This document shows, in pieces, positions 31,285-43,424 of a DNA stretch of 64,000 nucleotides; position 1 is the stretch's first letter; the number at the start of each line of letters is the position of its first letter. A program made the position numbers and the translations under genes. The DNA lies in assembly GCA_017979445.1 (NCBI GenBank), contig CM030717.1, forward strand, positions 15,921,288 through 15,985,287, read 5' to 3'. The notes under the pieces are model-generated. The model worked only from the letters and a program-made list of their open reading frames with translations, had not been told where the DNA came from and made no database searches. Source of the DNA: Akebia trifoliata. Its lineage: Eukaryota > Streptophyta > Magnoliopsida > Ranunculales > Lardizabalaceae.

Positions 31285-33211
31285 CGGGTCGTACTGCAAA
31301 ATGGCAATTACTATTATCTGAGTTCGACATCACCTATGTCACTCAAAAGTCCATCAAGGGGCAAGCCATCGCCGACCACTTAGCCGAGCATCCATTGCCT
31401 GATTATGAACCATTGAAGACAAACTTTCCTGACGAAGCCATATTACTCACTGAGATTGAAGACGATGATGAAGAACGGGACTGGAAAATGTACTTTGACG
31501 GGGCGGCAAATCAGAAGGGAAACGGAATAGGGGCAGTCTTGATCAAACCAGATGGGTCCCACGTGCCAATTGCAATCAGACTAAAGTTCCAATGTTCTAA
31601 CAACGAAGCTGAATACGAAGCATGCATAGCAGGGTTGAAAGCAGCACTAGATCTCGAGGTAGATGAGATCGATGTTTTCGGAGACTCGAGCCTAGTAGTC
31701 TATCAGACAACTGGAGAATGGAAGACCCGAGAACAGAGATTGATCCCTTACCATGAGTATCTCGAAGAGCTAAGCTCATGCTTCGATAGAATTTCATTCA
31801 CTTATATGCCGAGAGCCAAGAATCAATTTGCTGATGCACTAGCAACGCTCGCTTCCATGATCAGTATCTCAGAGGACTTAGTCATTGACCCTATTGAGAT
31901 TGGACTTCAAGACGAGCCAGCTTATTGCTTACCCGTCGAAGTTGAAGAATCTGAAGAAAAGCCTTGGTACTCAGACATCAAAGCCTATCTCGAAGATCGA
32001 ACTCTCCCATCGGACGCAACATCAAATGATCGAAGGACTATTCAGAAGCTAGCAGGCCAATTCTTCTTAAGCAATGGCATTCTGTACAAGAAATCACATC
32101 ATGAAGTCTTACTCCGATGTGTGGCAGAAATAGAAGCAAAACGACTTATCGAAACCGTACATGGTGGAGTCTGCGGACCTCACATGAATGGTCACATGCT
32201 TGCTAAAAAGATCATGAGAATGGGATATTACTGGACAACAATGGAAAGTGATTGCTATCAACATGTCCGTAAATGCCATCTCTGCCAGATTTATGCCAAT
32301 AAGATCAACGCGCCACCTTCAGAGTTGCACAATATGACTACTCCTTGGCCCTTCTCACTCTGGGGCATGGACGTTATTGGACAGATTTCGCCAAAAGCTT
32401 CAAATGGGCACCGCTTCATCCTAGTTGCTATCGATTACTTTACAAAATGGGTAGAAGCAGCTTCTTATGCCAATGTCACCAAGAGCACTGTTCTGAAGTT
32501 TGTTAAGAACAACATCATCTGCCGTTACGGACTTCCCAGCGGATTAGTGACAGACAACGCCAAGAACTTCAAAAACAAGGATATGATCAAGATGTGCGAG
32601 GACTTTCAGATCACTCATCACAACTCGGTACCGTATAGACCCAAAATGAACGGAGCAGTCGAGGCCGCCAACAAAAACATCAAAAAAATCATCGAGAAGA
32701 TGGCAGTTACTTATAAGGATTGGCACGACATGTTGCCTTTCGCTCTTCATGCTTACCGAACTTCATTTCGAACTTCAACTGGGGCAACTCCGTATTCATT
32801 GGTATATGGGATGGAAGCAGTCTTACCTGTCGAGGTCGAGATTCCCTCCCTCCGGATCTTAAAAGAAGCAGAGTTGGATGAAACAGAATGGGTTCAAGCT
32901 CGATTTGATCAACTAAATCTGATTGAAGAGAAGCGTCTCGCAGCTATTGTCATGGTCAAATTTACCAACGGCGAATTGCACGGGCTTACAACAAGAAAGT
33001 CAAACCTCGGAATTTCTCACCAGGAGACCTTGTCTTGAAAAAGATCTTACCGATACAAGAAGATGCTAGAGGAAAATTCAGACCAAACTACGAGGGACCA
33101 TTCATTGTGCAGAAGGTAATGACGGGAGGAGCTTTGATCCTTACAGAGATGGATGGACAAGTCTTCCCTCAGCCGATCAATGCTGACACCGTTAAAAAAT
33201 ACTACGCTTGA
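31170..33211 (+). CDS. Tat element 1 second (archaeal-type) RNase H and integrase
   Basis: The coding frame takes over at about 31267. The second RNase H is WKMYFDGAANQKGNG ... NNEAEYEACIAGL ... GDSSLVV (31480-31860), the hallmark of Tat elements. The integrase has its HHCC zinc finger at 32160-32290 (HGGVCGPH ... CHLCQ). Its catalytic core carries Asp in WGMDVIG (32367), Asp in TDNAKNF (32555) and Glu in VEAANKN (32660). A one-base loss near 32948 shifts the frame, and the chromodomain-less tail continues to VKKYYA and TGA at 33209-33211. No stop codon caused by substitution was seen inside the domains. Confidence 0.9.
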
Positions 33212-35800
33212 GATCTGACCCCGAGATGACGAAAGGCCATCTTTGCTATCCCAAACAAACTATCTAACCCTAGTCAACCCCTTTGAGCCATCACATTCAT
33301 TTCTTAACCCAAGACTGGGGCAAGTCAACGTTATATATATATAAAAAAAAAAAAAGACAAAAGAAAAGAAAATCAAAAAGTCAAAGTACTCCTGGCCCGC
33401 ATGAGGATAAACTGTGAACGGCTAAAAATACAAAAAAAATCAAAAAAATCCAAGCAAACTCGGACACTTGATCTGAGCTCGACCCAAATCTCCAGCCTAA
33501 ACAAGTTCGAGAGACGCTGGGAGGAGACATAGATCACCTTTTCGAAACAAAAATAGATGAACCCCATGTCTAGTCCACTTCAGATAAACTTAGACCTTAA
33601 CCTTTTTTGTATCTTTCCACTACACACAGCCTTAGCCAACATTTCGTCCCACCAAAAGTCCTTTCAGATCAGGGAATGTTCTAAGGTATCATAATGACGG
33701 TGGCAGCACCAATGATCTTGCGACTTGGTCCGGACCCCAAAGTCTTGCTAGTCGTTGGAAGATTCGAGAGGGGAGTCTAGGTCGGATATTCGAAAAAAAA
33801 AGAGTACTCGAAGTGTAGAGTAATTGATCTCGCGGCTCAACTTGAGTTGCCGAGCCACGAATAGTCGTCAGCAAACTCGAGAGGGGAATCTAGATCTGTT
33901 ACTCAAGAAAGAGTACCACTACAAGAGTAGAGTCGCCGATCTCGCAGCTCAACTTGAGTCACCAAGCCACAAAGACACAGAGGCTCCAAACAAGATTTGC
34001 AATGTAAAAAATCTAAGCATAGTCTGAAAGGGCATAGTGAAAACCCGAAAGGGCGCTATGAGTAAAAGAATCAGACTATGGCAAGATCAAAACCACCGGC
34101 ACGATGAAAACCCAAAAAGGCATCGATGCGCAAAAATGTGGAAACCGGGTCTGGTGAAAACCATAACTGGCACCAAGGGCAATAAGGGAATCATAAAATT
34201 TAAAAAATAAAAAAATAAAAAAAAATAAAAAAAATAACTCCTGGCCCGCATGAGTATAAACTGTGAACGGCAAAAATTTCCCAGAATCCTAAGTCTCATC
34301 GCTCGATCGATATTCACCCAATACTGGGGCACTGGGGATGACTCTAAAAAGAACCTGAGAACTGCTGACATCTATGTCCTCAGTGGTTGGCAAAAGCACC
34401 AATATCATCGAGATAACAAAGGTTTTTCAAAAAGTCTTCATATTTTGGATCTACAATATCAATTCGACAAAGACAAATCACCAAAAATTCAAATACTTTC
34501 AAAATTACTATTTTGGCCAGTGATGAAAAATCTAGGACTTACTCAAACTTCATGTTTTTCAAAGCAATAGATACACCTGAGGCCGAGTAAGTAAAAAAAA
34601 AAAAAAAAAAAAAACCTATTTTCTTTTCAAAAAAAAAAAAAAAAAAATCTCTCTTCCAAGGCATGGATTCGAGCAGCTTGCCTCATCACCACTACCTCAG
34701 CATCCAAAGCATCATGACTCACCAGGTAAGACGCGAAGGCATTAAAACAGGGACCCTAAGCAAGCTTCTCTTGAGATCAATCGCCGGGCCTACTGAGGAA
34801 AACCATTGTGGGTACATAACCTTGATCATTCTAAGTGAAGATGAGTACATGCAAACATTTCCGAGGGGAATTGGGCCAAAACCATTTGGATTGAAGTCAG
34901 AAACTCCTCGAGAAACTGCCGTTGTTATCATGAATCACATTAACCTTGTTGAAATCCTTATAGATGTGAATCATTGACCCATCATTGTTTCAAGAGCAAC
35001 GACTCTTGAGGTCGTATCAACGGGTTAGCAGAAAACTACAATGGAGCCCTTCAAGTGATGACAGCAGAATTTCAAAGTCCCTCCACCTCTGATTTCGACT
35101 TGAGAGAGTTTCTTTGTAAGGTATTGTAAACAACATACCGAAGGGATTAGCTTGTGTTCCAACAGCAAAACTCTCTCTTGGACCAGTGACAGCTGTTAAC
35201 AACCATATTGCATGTGGTCCAGCGACAGCAAAACTCTCTCTCGGATCAGTGACAGCTGTTAACAACCATATTGCATGTGGTCCAACAACAGCAAAACTCT
35301 CTCTTGGATCAGTGACAGCTGTTAACAACCATATTGCTTGTGCACCAACGGCAAAACTCTCTCTTGGATCCGTGGCAACTGTTAACAATCATATTGCTTG
35401 CACCATTGAGAATCAAATGCATCATTACAACAAAAAAAAAATCAAAAATTAATAAAAAAAATAAAAAAATCTCGAAAAAATCAAAAAAATCAAAAAAAAA
35501 AAATCGAAAAACAGCATTTTTGAAAAAGCTCAACTCATTTGTCTAAGACTTGTTAGAAAACTCCCGTTTCAAAGTTTTCTCTAAACTACCACAAATCCGA
35601 GACCTCACACGAGCTTCGCGCCACGAGGTCGAGGAAATCAAAAGGCTCACCCTGTCAGACCCCGTGCTTGGGTAGCCACTTCTTACCATCAAATTCATCA
35701 AACCAAATCAGTATTTTCAAAACTTGTCTGAGCAAAATCCTCGGGTCCGTACAGATCAGGGTTTCATCTATTCTTTGCAGTTCTTTGCACGCAAATCCTG
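33212..35800 (+). other. 3' non-coding region of Tat element 1 with internal duplications
   Basis: Between pol and the polypurine tract. A 40-bp block containing CTCCTGGCCCGCATGAG and ATAAACTGTGAACGGC occurs twice (33386 and 34227). A duplication of about 130 bp lies at 33760-33975 (both halves contain GATCTCGC-GCTCAACTTGAGT). A-rich tracts follow. Frames of 60-120 codons here have no recognisable domain. Confidence 0.6.
35165..35405 (+). repeat. 63-bp tandem repeat in the 3' region of Tat element 1
   Basis: Nearly four copies of a 63-bp unit containing AGTGACAGCTGTTAACAACC, ATATTGCATGTGGTCCA and GCAAAACTCTCTCT. It has a perfect 8-bp palindrome ACAGCTGT in three copies. The period is a multiple of three, so frames stay open on both strands (35186-35452, 35017-35388), which are probably not genes. 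Confidence 0.85.
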
Positions 35801-35814
35801 CAAAGAGGGGCAGC
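35801..35814 (+). other. Polypurine tract of Tat element 1
   Basis: CAAAGAGGGGCAGC directly precedes the 3' LTR (TGTAAACACCC) and would prime plus-strand synthesis. Confidence 0.8.
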
Positions 35815-37495
35815 TGTAAACACCCAAATTTGAGCGGGCCCTCGACGCAAAGTGCCTCAAAAATAGCAAAAATCGGAATGGGCTCCGAAGCCCAAACCTA
35901 CCAAAAATCCAATAAATTTTGTCATCTTATTTTTAATAAACGGCCCAAGGCCTTTCACGTGGCCCATGGGCCCAACACCTCATCACCCTCCTACATTCAT
36001 CAATCCAACTCAATGCAAGTCTAAACCCATCCTTATCCTACCCACTACCCAAGCCCATTCAATTCAACCCATTCAACCTAAACCCATCCTTATCCTACCC
36101 ACTACCCAAGCCCATTCAACTCAACCCAACACATTACCCAAGCCCAATTCTCTACCTAAGCCCAACATCACAACCAATCACCTAATATGACACATGTCAT
36201 CACCCCCTTCCACCTCCCTCATCCAACCAACTAACTCCATTACTTCCCTCCAAAAATTAATTCAACCCATAACTCTACCCTAACCTATCCTATCCATTCT
36301 CTCAAATCAAACACTTATAACCTATCACCCTCCCCTAATCTACTCCCATCATTTCCTACAAAACCCATCTCTACAACCTACACCTACACCCATCCTCTCA
36401 AATCAAACACTCATCCTTTCATATCAATTCATCTCAACCCTTCATTTCCACCCACTTTGACACATGTCATCATCTCCCTCACCCTCCCAAAATATCATCA
36501 ACCACCCTCTTAAATCCTCCATTCTCTTAAATCAAACACCACTTAATCACAACCACCAATTAATTACCCCCTTTAAACAATCTCATCCTCTCAACCACTC
36601 TCATCAATTCCCCTCACCAAACACTCAACCTAAATGGGTTGGGTTGGATCCAACCCATTTGGATTGTAAACAACCCATTTAACCCCCCTTCCCTAAATAC
36701 CCTCCAACCTCCATCAAATTACACCCACCCTTCTCTTAAACCCCATACCATTCTATCACTTCTCAATCCTTCACCCCATTATACCCCTAAAATAACCCTC
36801 CAACTTCTATAAAAACCCACCCATTCTCCCCTTATAACACCTAATGAAAATTTGACAAAAAAATCTCTAAAAAATCACAACTCACCTCAACTCTCTACTC
36901 CTACTCTACTCTCAACACCCAACTCTCAACTCTCAACTCTCAACCTTCTCTCAAACAAATCAAGCAAGGAAGAAGAAGTCAAGGAAGGTCAAAGGAAGTC
37001 AAGGAAGGTCAAGGTGGGTTGACAAAAGGAACACCCCCCTCAACCCCCCTCTTCTACTTTCCCTTTCTCCACACATTTGCACACACCACTATGGTCTAAA
37101 TCACCAAAGGGCCCCTTCTTCATAAGGGTGCCCTCAATGATTTGGATCTATATCGAAAGCCCCTCACACTTGAGGGCACACATCAAATGTTTTTTTTTTT
37201 TTTTTATCTTCTTTATTTAAAAAAAAAAACCGAATCCAAGGTTACCACATTACGTGGATGGAGTAGGGTGCCTAACACCTTCCCTACTCCATAAATGGAC
37301 CCCCTTACCTTGAATCAAGGTTGGACCAAATATGCTATATCCATATGTGAGTCATCAAATGTCTAAATGACATGTTTTTCAAAAAATACAAATTCGGGTG
37401 ACCATTCACACCCAATTCCGCATTTGAATGGTGGCGACTCCAAAACACCCCAAAGTGGAGGGATGTTTTAAAATATCGAAAATCCCGTGTCCACA
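35815..37495 (+). repeat. 3' LTR of Tat element 1
   Basis: 1681 bp, the same length as the 5' LTR. I counted about 14 single-base differences, for example TGTAGAC/TGTAAAC at the start, CCCCAAAA/CCTCAAAA, CATTTGGGTTG/CATTTGGATTG and ATGGTATAAA/ATGGTCTAAA. Followed by the target duplication CATTC. Confidence 0.95.
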
Positions 37496-38160
37496 CATTC
37501 ATTAAGCAACAAATTACTCGCCTCTAATGGAATAGCAGAGATGAAAAATAGGATTAAAGGATATGGTCAATGTCTTATTAATTAGTTATGGACTTCCCAT
37601 GAGCTTTTTTTTTTTTTTTTTTTTTGGTGGGGGGGGGCATTGCTTGAACAAAATACCCTTTAAACATTTAGATAAAATACCTTGAGTATTGAAAAAAGAG
37701 AATGCCTGCTTAGAAATACCTAAAAGTGTGGGGTGTTTAACTAAGGTGTCAATTCATACACCTAAAAGGACTAAACTAGGTCCTAAAATAGTAGATTGTG
37801 CGTTCATATGAGATGCTTAGAATAATAGTATCTATAGATTCTTAGTAATCAAATCCGAGAAAAACTTGATAGAGAAGAACATAATTTTTTAATTAAGGGA
37901 TACATAATTTTTTGAAGGCCCATTTCCTCTTAAGGGTAAAGTAAAGAAAAATCAAATTAGGATTTTACCTGAAAAGAAAATCGAATCTTCTGAAGAAGAT
38001 GTTTTTAAACCTAGAGAAGTAAACAACTTAAAACTATTACTAGCTTTGTTCCAAACTTTCTTGCGTTCTTATTAGAAGATGACCTTCAATCTTTTGATGA
38101 CACTACAATATCTTCTTATGCAACTTTCTTGAAGGAAGCAATCATTAGTGAATATGATTC
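37496..38160 (+). pseudogene. Copia A integrase, second part
   Basis: Resumes the copia A reading immediately after the Tat element: ASNGIAEMKNRIKG matches the catalytic Glu region (S-NG-AERKNRT) of copia integrase. Then come NKIPFKHLDKIP and a degenerate VWGC...VFIGY region. A T-run plus G-run (about 37606-37637) interrupts it. It ends at the insertion site of copia B. Confidence 0.8.
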
Positions 38161-38310
38161 TGTTGAATAACTCTATTTTATTAGTTTTTTTTTTTATTTT
38201 ATGTTTTTTGTTTTTTTAAGTTTTTTTCACTTATTGGACTATGTAATCACCTTTAAAGCCTAATTAGGACTTTGTAATAATATTAATTATTGAGTTCTCT
38301 CAATTCAACT
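38161..38310 (+). repeat. 5' LTR of copia B
   Basis: 150 bp. The terminal inverted motif TGTTGAA...TTCAACT lacks the usual CA end in both LTRs. Confidence 0.9.
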
Positions 38311-38325
38311 TGATATTAGAGCCTG
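38311..38325 (+). other. Primer-binding site of copia B
   Basis: TGATATTAGAGCCTG follows the LTR directly. It differs at two positions from the initiator-Met site used by most copia elements. Confidence 0.75.
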
Positions 38326-38539
38326 TCTTCATTGCCCCCCATCCTCTCTTAAATCCATGTTCAACACCTCTCATCTTAGATTAAAATATTACCCCTACGA
38401 GGGTTTTATCGCACCATGTGATAAGGTCGTTAGAATACATTGAAGCACTACAACAATAACAGAGTTGTTGTTAAGCCAAACGACGGTCCTTAGACCATCC
38501 ACAAAATTTTACGATAACACTTACGATAACATCAAAGTA

Positions 38540-38890
38540 TGTAGGTGCCTTTGGAGGCATGCTATAATAATTACATAGCCTGTGGAGGCTTGCGACAACA
38601 TCTGGGGTGCCTTTGGAGACCTGCGACAATAACAACCAGGTCTGTGACAACAACAACAACAACAACAAGGTTTTTGGGTGCCTTTGGATACCTACAACAG
38701 CAACTACATAGCCTGTGGAGGTTTACGACAACACCTAGGGTGCCTTTGAAGATCTGTGATCATACAAAGAGTGTTGTTTGGGGGATGCAATCATAACAAT
38801 TGTGTTGTTTGGGGGTTGTGCCCACAACAGTATTGTTGTTTGAAGGGTACAACAACATCAAGTTGTTTGAAGCTTACAGCAGCGACATAA
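38540..38890 (+). repeat. Degenerate tandem repeats in the copia B leader
   Basis: Repeated phrases such as GGTGCCTTTGGAGACCTGCG, CATAGCCTGTGGAGG, (ACA/CAA)n and GTTGTTTGGGGG alternate in units of 40-75 bp. Non-coding in appearance. Short frames on both strands follow from the repeats. Confidence 0.6.
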
Positions 38891-38959
38891 TTACTCATTG
38901 GTGCCCTACAATTGAGTTAATGATTGCTCTAGTCATCTATAGTAGTGTTTGATCACCTT

Positions 38960-41900
38960 TCATGCCTCTTACGATCGTATATTGCTACCTTTAGGGTGCT
39001 ACGATCAGTTTCTTATTTGAACTCCCTTCAAATCAGAGCACATCGCCTTTTTTATGGTATCCGAGACATCTTCTTCCTTGATCACCGGTAATAGTGATGG
39101 ATTGGGCGATCTTTCCTCTAATTTGATCGAATTTCTAGGTATCCAAACTACCACCTTGAAATTAGATGATTCTAATTATCTTCTTTCGACACGATTAGTT
39201 CAAATATTTATTAGTGAAAAAGAAATATTGGTTACCTCATAAAGGCAAACAAACAACCTGCACCGATTGACACTACTATCCCTAATGGTTTACTAATTAC
39301 TTTATGATCTATTCTTAACTAGTTATATCTATGCAACCACATATTAGGAATGATTTTATATTCTCTAAAATCGCAAACCAAATATGGGATTCTACAAAGA
39401 GTATATATTCGTAACGTCAAAACAATGTTTGGATTTTTAACTTAGAATATAAGATTTTCTGCCTTTCACAAGGTGACTCTTCAGTCACTACCTATATATC
39501 ACAGCTACGTGCTCGATGGAAAGAGTTGATTTTCTATTCCTTGACTAATACTTGGAATGACCCTTTTGATGAGGTATTATATATGTCGATTCTGGATGAG
39601 AATCGAGTTTTTCAATTTCTAACTAGTCTCCAAGATTAGTTTGAGTATACGAGAATTCATTTATTAGGTATGGATCATTTTTCATTCTTATAGACTGTGT
39701 ATTCTTATATCTTAACTAATGAGAGTCGTTGTACAACTATCATATCCTACTCTTCTAGAGATCACTTTCCTATGCTTGCTCGCATACCTTCTCCACAACC
39801 TCCCAGTAGATCTCTACTTATACGTTAGTAATATAAGTGTGATCATTGTAGAAAGTTGAATCACGTAAATGCTCGTTGCTATATGCTTCATGGTCGCCTA
39901 ATTAGCAACATCAACTGTCTCAACGATCCTCAACTCATGTCGTCTCTCAATCGACTACTAATTAGTCACTTCCTTCAATTATTACCTCCTCCTCAAATTC
40001 AATATCTATAACTTAGGCTGAGCTTAATAAGTTCAAAAAATTATTCAATCAGATGGAGACTTTATCTCAGTCGATCTTTATTTTCTTCACTCAGGTATTT
40101 TTGCATTTGCATATAGTATTTCTACCAATTCCTCACAATAGATCATTGATTCTGGTGCCTTAAATAACATGACTAGTATGTCCTCCCTGTTCAAAACCTA
40201 TAGTATTTATTATGGTTATTGCAAGGTTCGTCTTGTTGATAATTCTTTATCTAATATTGCTGGTTAATGTCATTTTTTGTTACACCTTTCTTATCCTTAA
40301 CTAATATACTGTATGTTCATCAACTTACTACTAATCTTATCTCTGTTAATAGCATTATCGAATATTTGACCTGCAGTGTAATTTTTTATCTTTCTAATTG
40401 TGTCTTTCAGTATCTGGAGTCGAAGAGGACAATTGGCATTGGACGTAAAGTGAATGACTTATATATCTTGGATGCACATATTTTACCTAGCACTTATTCT
40501 ATTTCTCGGCTTAGTAGTAGTAATCAATCTAATAAGGTACTTATAATGCGTTGGCACTTACGCTTAGGACATATTTTTTTTAGATAGTTGAAACACATGT
40601 TCCCTACTTTATTTAATAATACCAATTCATTTTATTTTTATTGTGAAACTTGTCAATTAGTTAAATATGTTCATTTTCATTATCTTATTAGTATAAATAC
40701 TACTACACCTACTCTGCTTGACCTAATTTACTCTGATGTGTGGGGTTCTCCCCTCATCACATCCACTATTAGTTTTCATTATTTTGTCATATTCATCGAT
40801 GATCACAGTCGTACCACTTGGGTCGATCTTAAGAAATACAAGAGTAGAGTATATTGGATCTTCAAATAATTTCTTACTATAATTCATATCCAGTTTGGTC
40901 GTACTGTTAAGACTTTCCGTCCTGATTATGATATTAAATACACTTATAATAAGGTATTGAAGCTTTGTTTATAGTCTGACATTGAACATCAAATATCCAA
41001 TATTAAGATTCCTCAACAGAATGGTCGAACATAAAGGAAAAATCATCATATTTTGGAGTTAGTCCGTACTCTCTCTATTGGCATGAATGTGTCACAATCC
41101 TATTGGGCTAATGCAATTCTTACTGTTGTTTACCTTATTAATTGGACCCCATTCCGAGTTCTTTAGTTGTCACTTCATTCGTTCAACTTCATCCAGATCG
41201 TCTTTTTCACTTCCTTTACGTGTGTTCTGATGCATCTGTTTTATTCAAGTCATTAACCAAACTCGCACTAAACTTGACCCTAAGGCCATAAAATATATTT
41301 TTGGATTATTCTTTTACTCAGAAAGGATATCGTTGTTATCATCCTCCCTCTCAAATGCATTTTATTTCTCAAGATGTCTCTTTCTTTGAGCATACCCCAT
41401 ATTACACTAGGTTAGTTGGCATTCAATCTGAATGATTTTCTTTAAATTTCCCATGATGATGATCTTTTTTTTTTTGCTCTTCTCATGCATGTTCCTCATT
41501 CTCCATCTCTTTTTAGTTCATCACCTCTTCGATAGTAGATTTACTATCGAAAATCACGCAGTACTACCTTCACTTTTATGCTAGATTAGCTCGCCTCTAG
41601 CTTCGCTTCCTACTATCTCTTGTAATGATCATCCTATCGCTACTCGCAAGAGTAAGTGCACTTATACTTATCCCATTTCTAACTATGTATTTGATTTCGC
41701 TCTCTCACCTTCCTATCAAAATTTTTTTGTTTCTATTTTTTATGTCTCTTCCTAATACTATTGCAGATGTTATTGCCCATCCTGAGTGGCGAATAATTAT
41801 AATTGATGAAATGAATGCTCTGAAATGAAAGAGGAAGTAGTTCTTTCGTTTAGAAAAAAGGTTGTGGGATACCATTGGATTTTCGCCATTAGGCATAATC

Positions 41901-43265
41901 CTGATGATTCTATTGTTTGTTATAAGGCCTGTGTAGTGGTTAAATGTTATATTCAGACTTATGAGATTGATTACTAGAAAATATTTTCTCATGTAATCAA
42001 GATGACCACCATTCGAGTTCTCTTTTATGTTGCTACTATTAAAGGGTGGTCCCTCTTTTAGTTATATATCAAAATGCATTTCTTAATGGTGATCTTCAGG
42101 AAGAAGTCTATATTGTCCAACCTCCTGATTTTCTTATAATTTTTTCTTTTGAACATGTATGTCGTCTTCGTCATTCTATCTATGGATTGAAACAGATTCC
42201 TCGCACATGATCTGAGCGTCTTACTAAAACAATGCATCAGTTTGGTTTTCATCAAAATTCTATTGATTATATCATTTTCCTACGTCACGCTCAAGGTAAA
42301 ATTGTCACTCTGATTGTTTATGTGGATGATATTGTCCTTACTAAAGATGATTGTGACGATATTGCAAAAGTAAAATCTTACTTAAGACGTCAATTTGAGA
42401 TTAAAGACCTTGGATATCTTCATTATTTTTAAGGCATTGAGGTTGCACGGTCCTACTCTAGTATCTTTATCTCTTAGTGTAAATATGTCCTTAATTTACT
42501 TAGTGACTCTGGTCAGCTTGGTTTTCGCTCTGTCAATACTTTTATTGAGCATAATCACAGGTTAGTTGATTTTGAGGGGAATTGTTTACCGAATATTGAC
42601 CAGTATCACCGTCTTGTGGGAAAATTGATCTACTTATCTATGACTCATCCCAACATTGCCTATGTTGTAAGTTTGTTTATGTACTCTTCTCGCACATCTC
42701 ATCTTACTGTTGTCTATTGTATTATTAGATGTCTTAAGGGATATCCTGATCGAGGTATTTTATTTAGTAATCATAGTCATCTTCACGTTGAGATATAGAC
42801 TGATGTAGATTATGATGGTTCAATGACTTAAAGGGGATCCATTTTTGAATACATACTAAAGTTGGTGAAAACTTAGTAACTTGGCACAGTAAGAAGTAGG
42901 ATGTGATTTTTCGATCCAGTGTTGAGTTAGAGTATAGAGCTATAACACTTAGAGTATGTGTGTTGTTGTGGCTTAAAACCTTACTAGCTGATTTGTGTCT
43001 TCTTGTGACAATCTCATTTTCACTATATTGTGATAATAAATTAGCTATTAATATAATTGCAAATCCGGTTCAACATGACAAAACGAAACATATCGAAGTT
43101 GATGGACATTTCATTAAAAAAGAAGATTATTTCTGGGCAAATTTATACTCCCGTTGTTCTCACATCTCAATAACTTTATGATGTTCTTACTAAAGGTATT
43201 AGTAAAACCGTCATTGAAGGTGTCTTGTCCAAGTTGGGTGTTACTGATATCCACGCACCAACTTG
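38960..43265 (+). pseudogene. Copia B gag-pol, broken by many stops
   Basis: In order: a gag region; a zinc knuckle CDHCRKLNHVNARC (39840); protease IDSGALNNM (40147); GAG-pre-integrase RWHLRLGHIF (40550) with CETCQLVK; integrase VIFIDDHSRTTWVDL (40789); reverse transcriptase VTLIVYVDDIVLTK (42306) and EIKDLGYLHYF; RNase H YCDNKLAINIIANPV and KTKHIEVDGHFI (43090); end KLGVTDIHAPT (43232-43264). Dozens of stops and frame changes rule out function. Confidence 0.9.
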
Positions 43266-43273
43266 AGGAGGAG

Positions 43274-43419
43274 TGTTGAATAACTCTATTTTATTAGTTA
43301 TTTTTTTTATAACTTTTGTCCTTTTTAGTCTTTTCCACTTATTGGACTATGTAAATCATCTTTAAAGCCTAATTAGGGTTTTATAATAATATTAATTATT
43401 GAGTTCTCTCAATTCAACT
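43274..43419 (+). repeat. 3' LTR of copia B
   Basis: 146 bp, aligned end to end with the 5' LTR. Differences cluster in the T-rich middle. Followed by the duplication GATTC. Confidence 0.9.
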
Positions 43420-43424
43420 GATTC

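Larger units (their letters stand above)
19770..37495 (+). mobile_element. Tat/Ogre-like Ty3/gypsy retrotransposon, 17726 bp, nearly intact
   Basis: The two 1681-bp LTRs begin TGTAGACACCC and TGTAAACACCC and both end GTGTCCACA. They are flanked by the 5-bp target duplication CATTC (19765-19769 and 37496-37500). The order is LTR, primer-binding site, 4-kb leader with three hairpin-repeat arrays, gag-PR, G-patch segment, RT-RNase H-archaeal-type RNase H-integrase, 2.6-kb 3' region, polypurine tract, LTR. The double RNase H and large size place it in the Tat lineage. About 14 differences between the LTRs (about 0.8 percent, by eye) make it the youngest element of the nest. It sits in the integrase region of copia A. 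Confidence 0.95.
38161..43419 (+). mobile_element. Copia element B, 5259 bp, degenerate but complete in outline
   Basis: LTRs of 150 bp (38161-38310) and 146 bp (43274-43419) start TGTTGAATAACTC and end CTCAATTCAACT. The flanking duplication is GATTC (38156-38160 and 43420-43424). A primer-binding site resembling initiator Met follows (TGATATTAGAGCC against the usual TGGTATCAGAGCC), and a polypurine tract TTGAGGAGGAG precedes the 3' LTR. The LTRs differ by roughly a tenth, so it is much older than the Tat element. It is inserted in copia A. Confidence 0.9.

Noticed and set aside
33212..35800. Frames of 60-120 codons as an envelope-like or extra ORF of Tat element 1
   Set aside because: No signal peptide, membrane segment or known domain in any of them. 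They overlap duplications and A-rich tracts.
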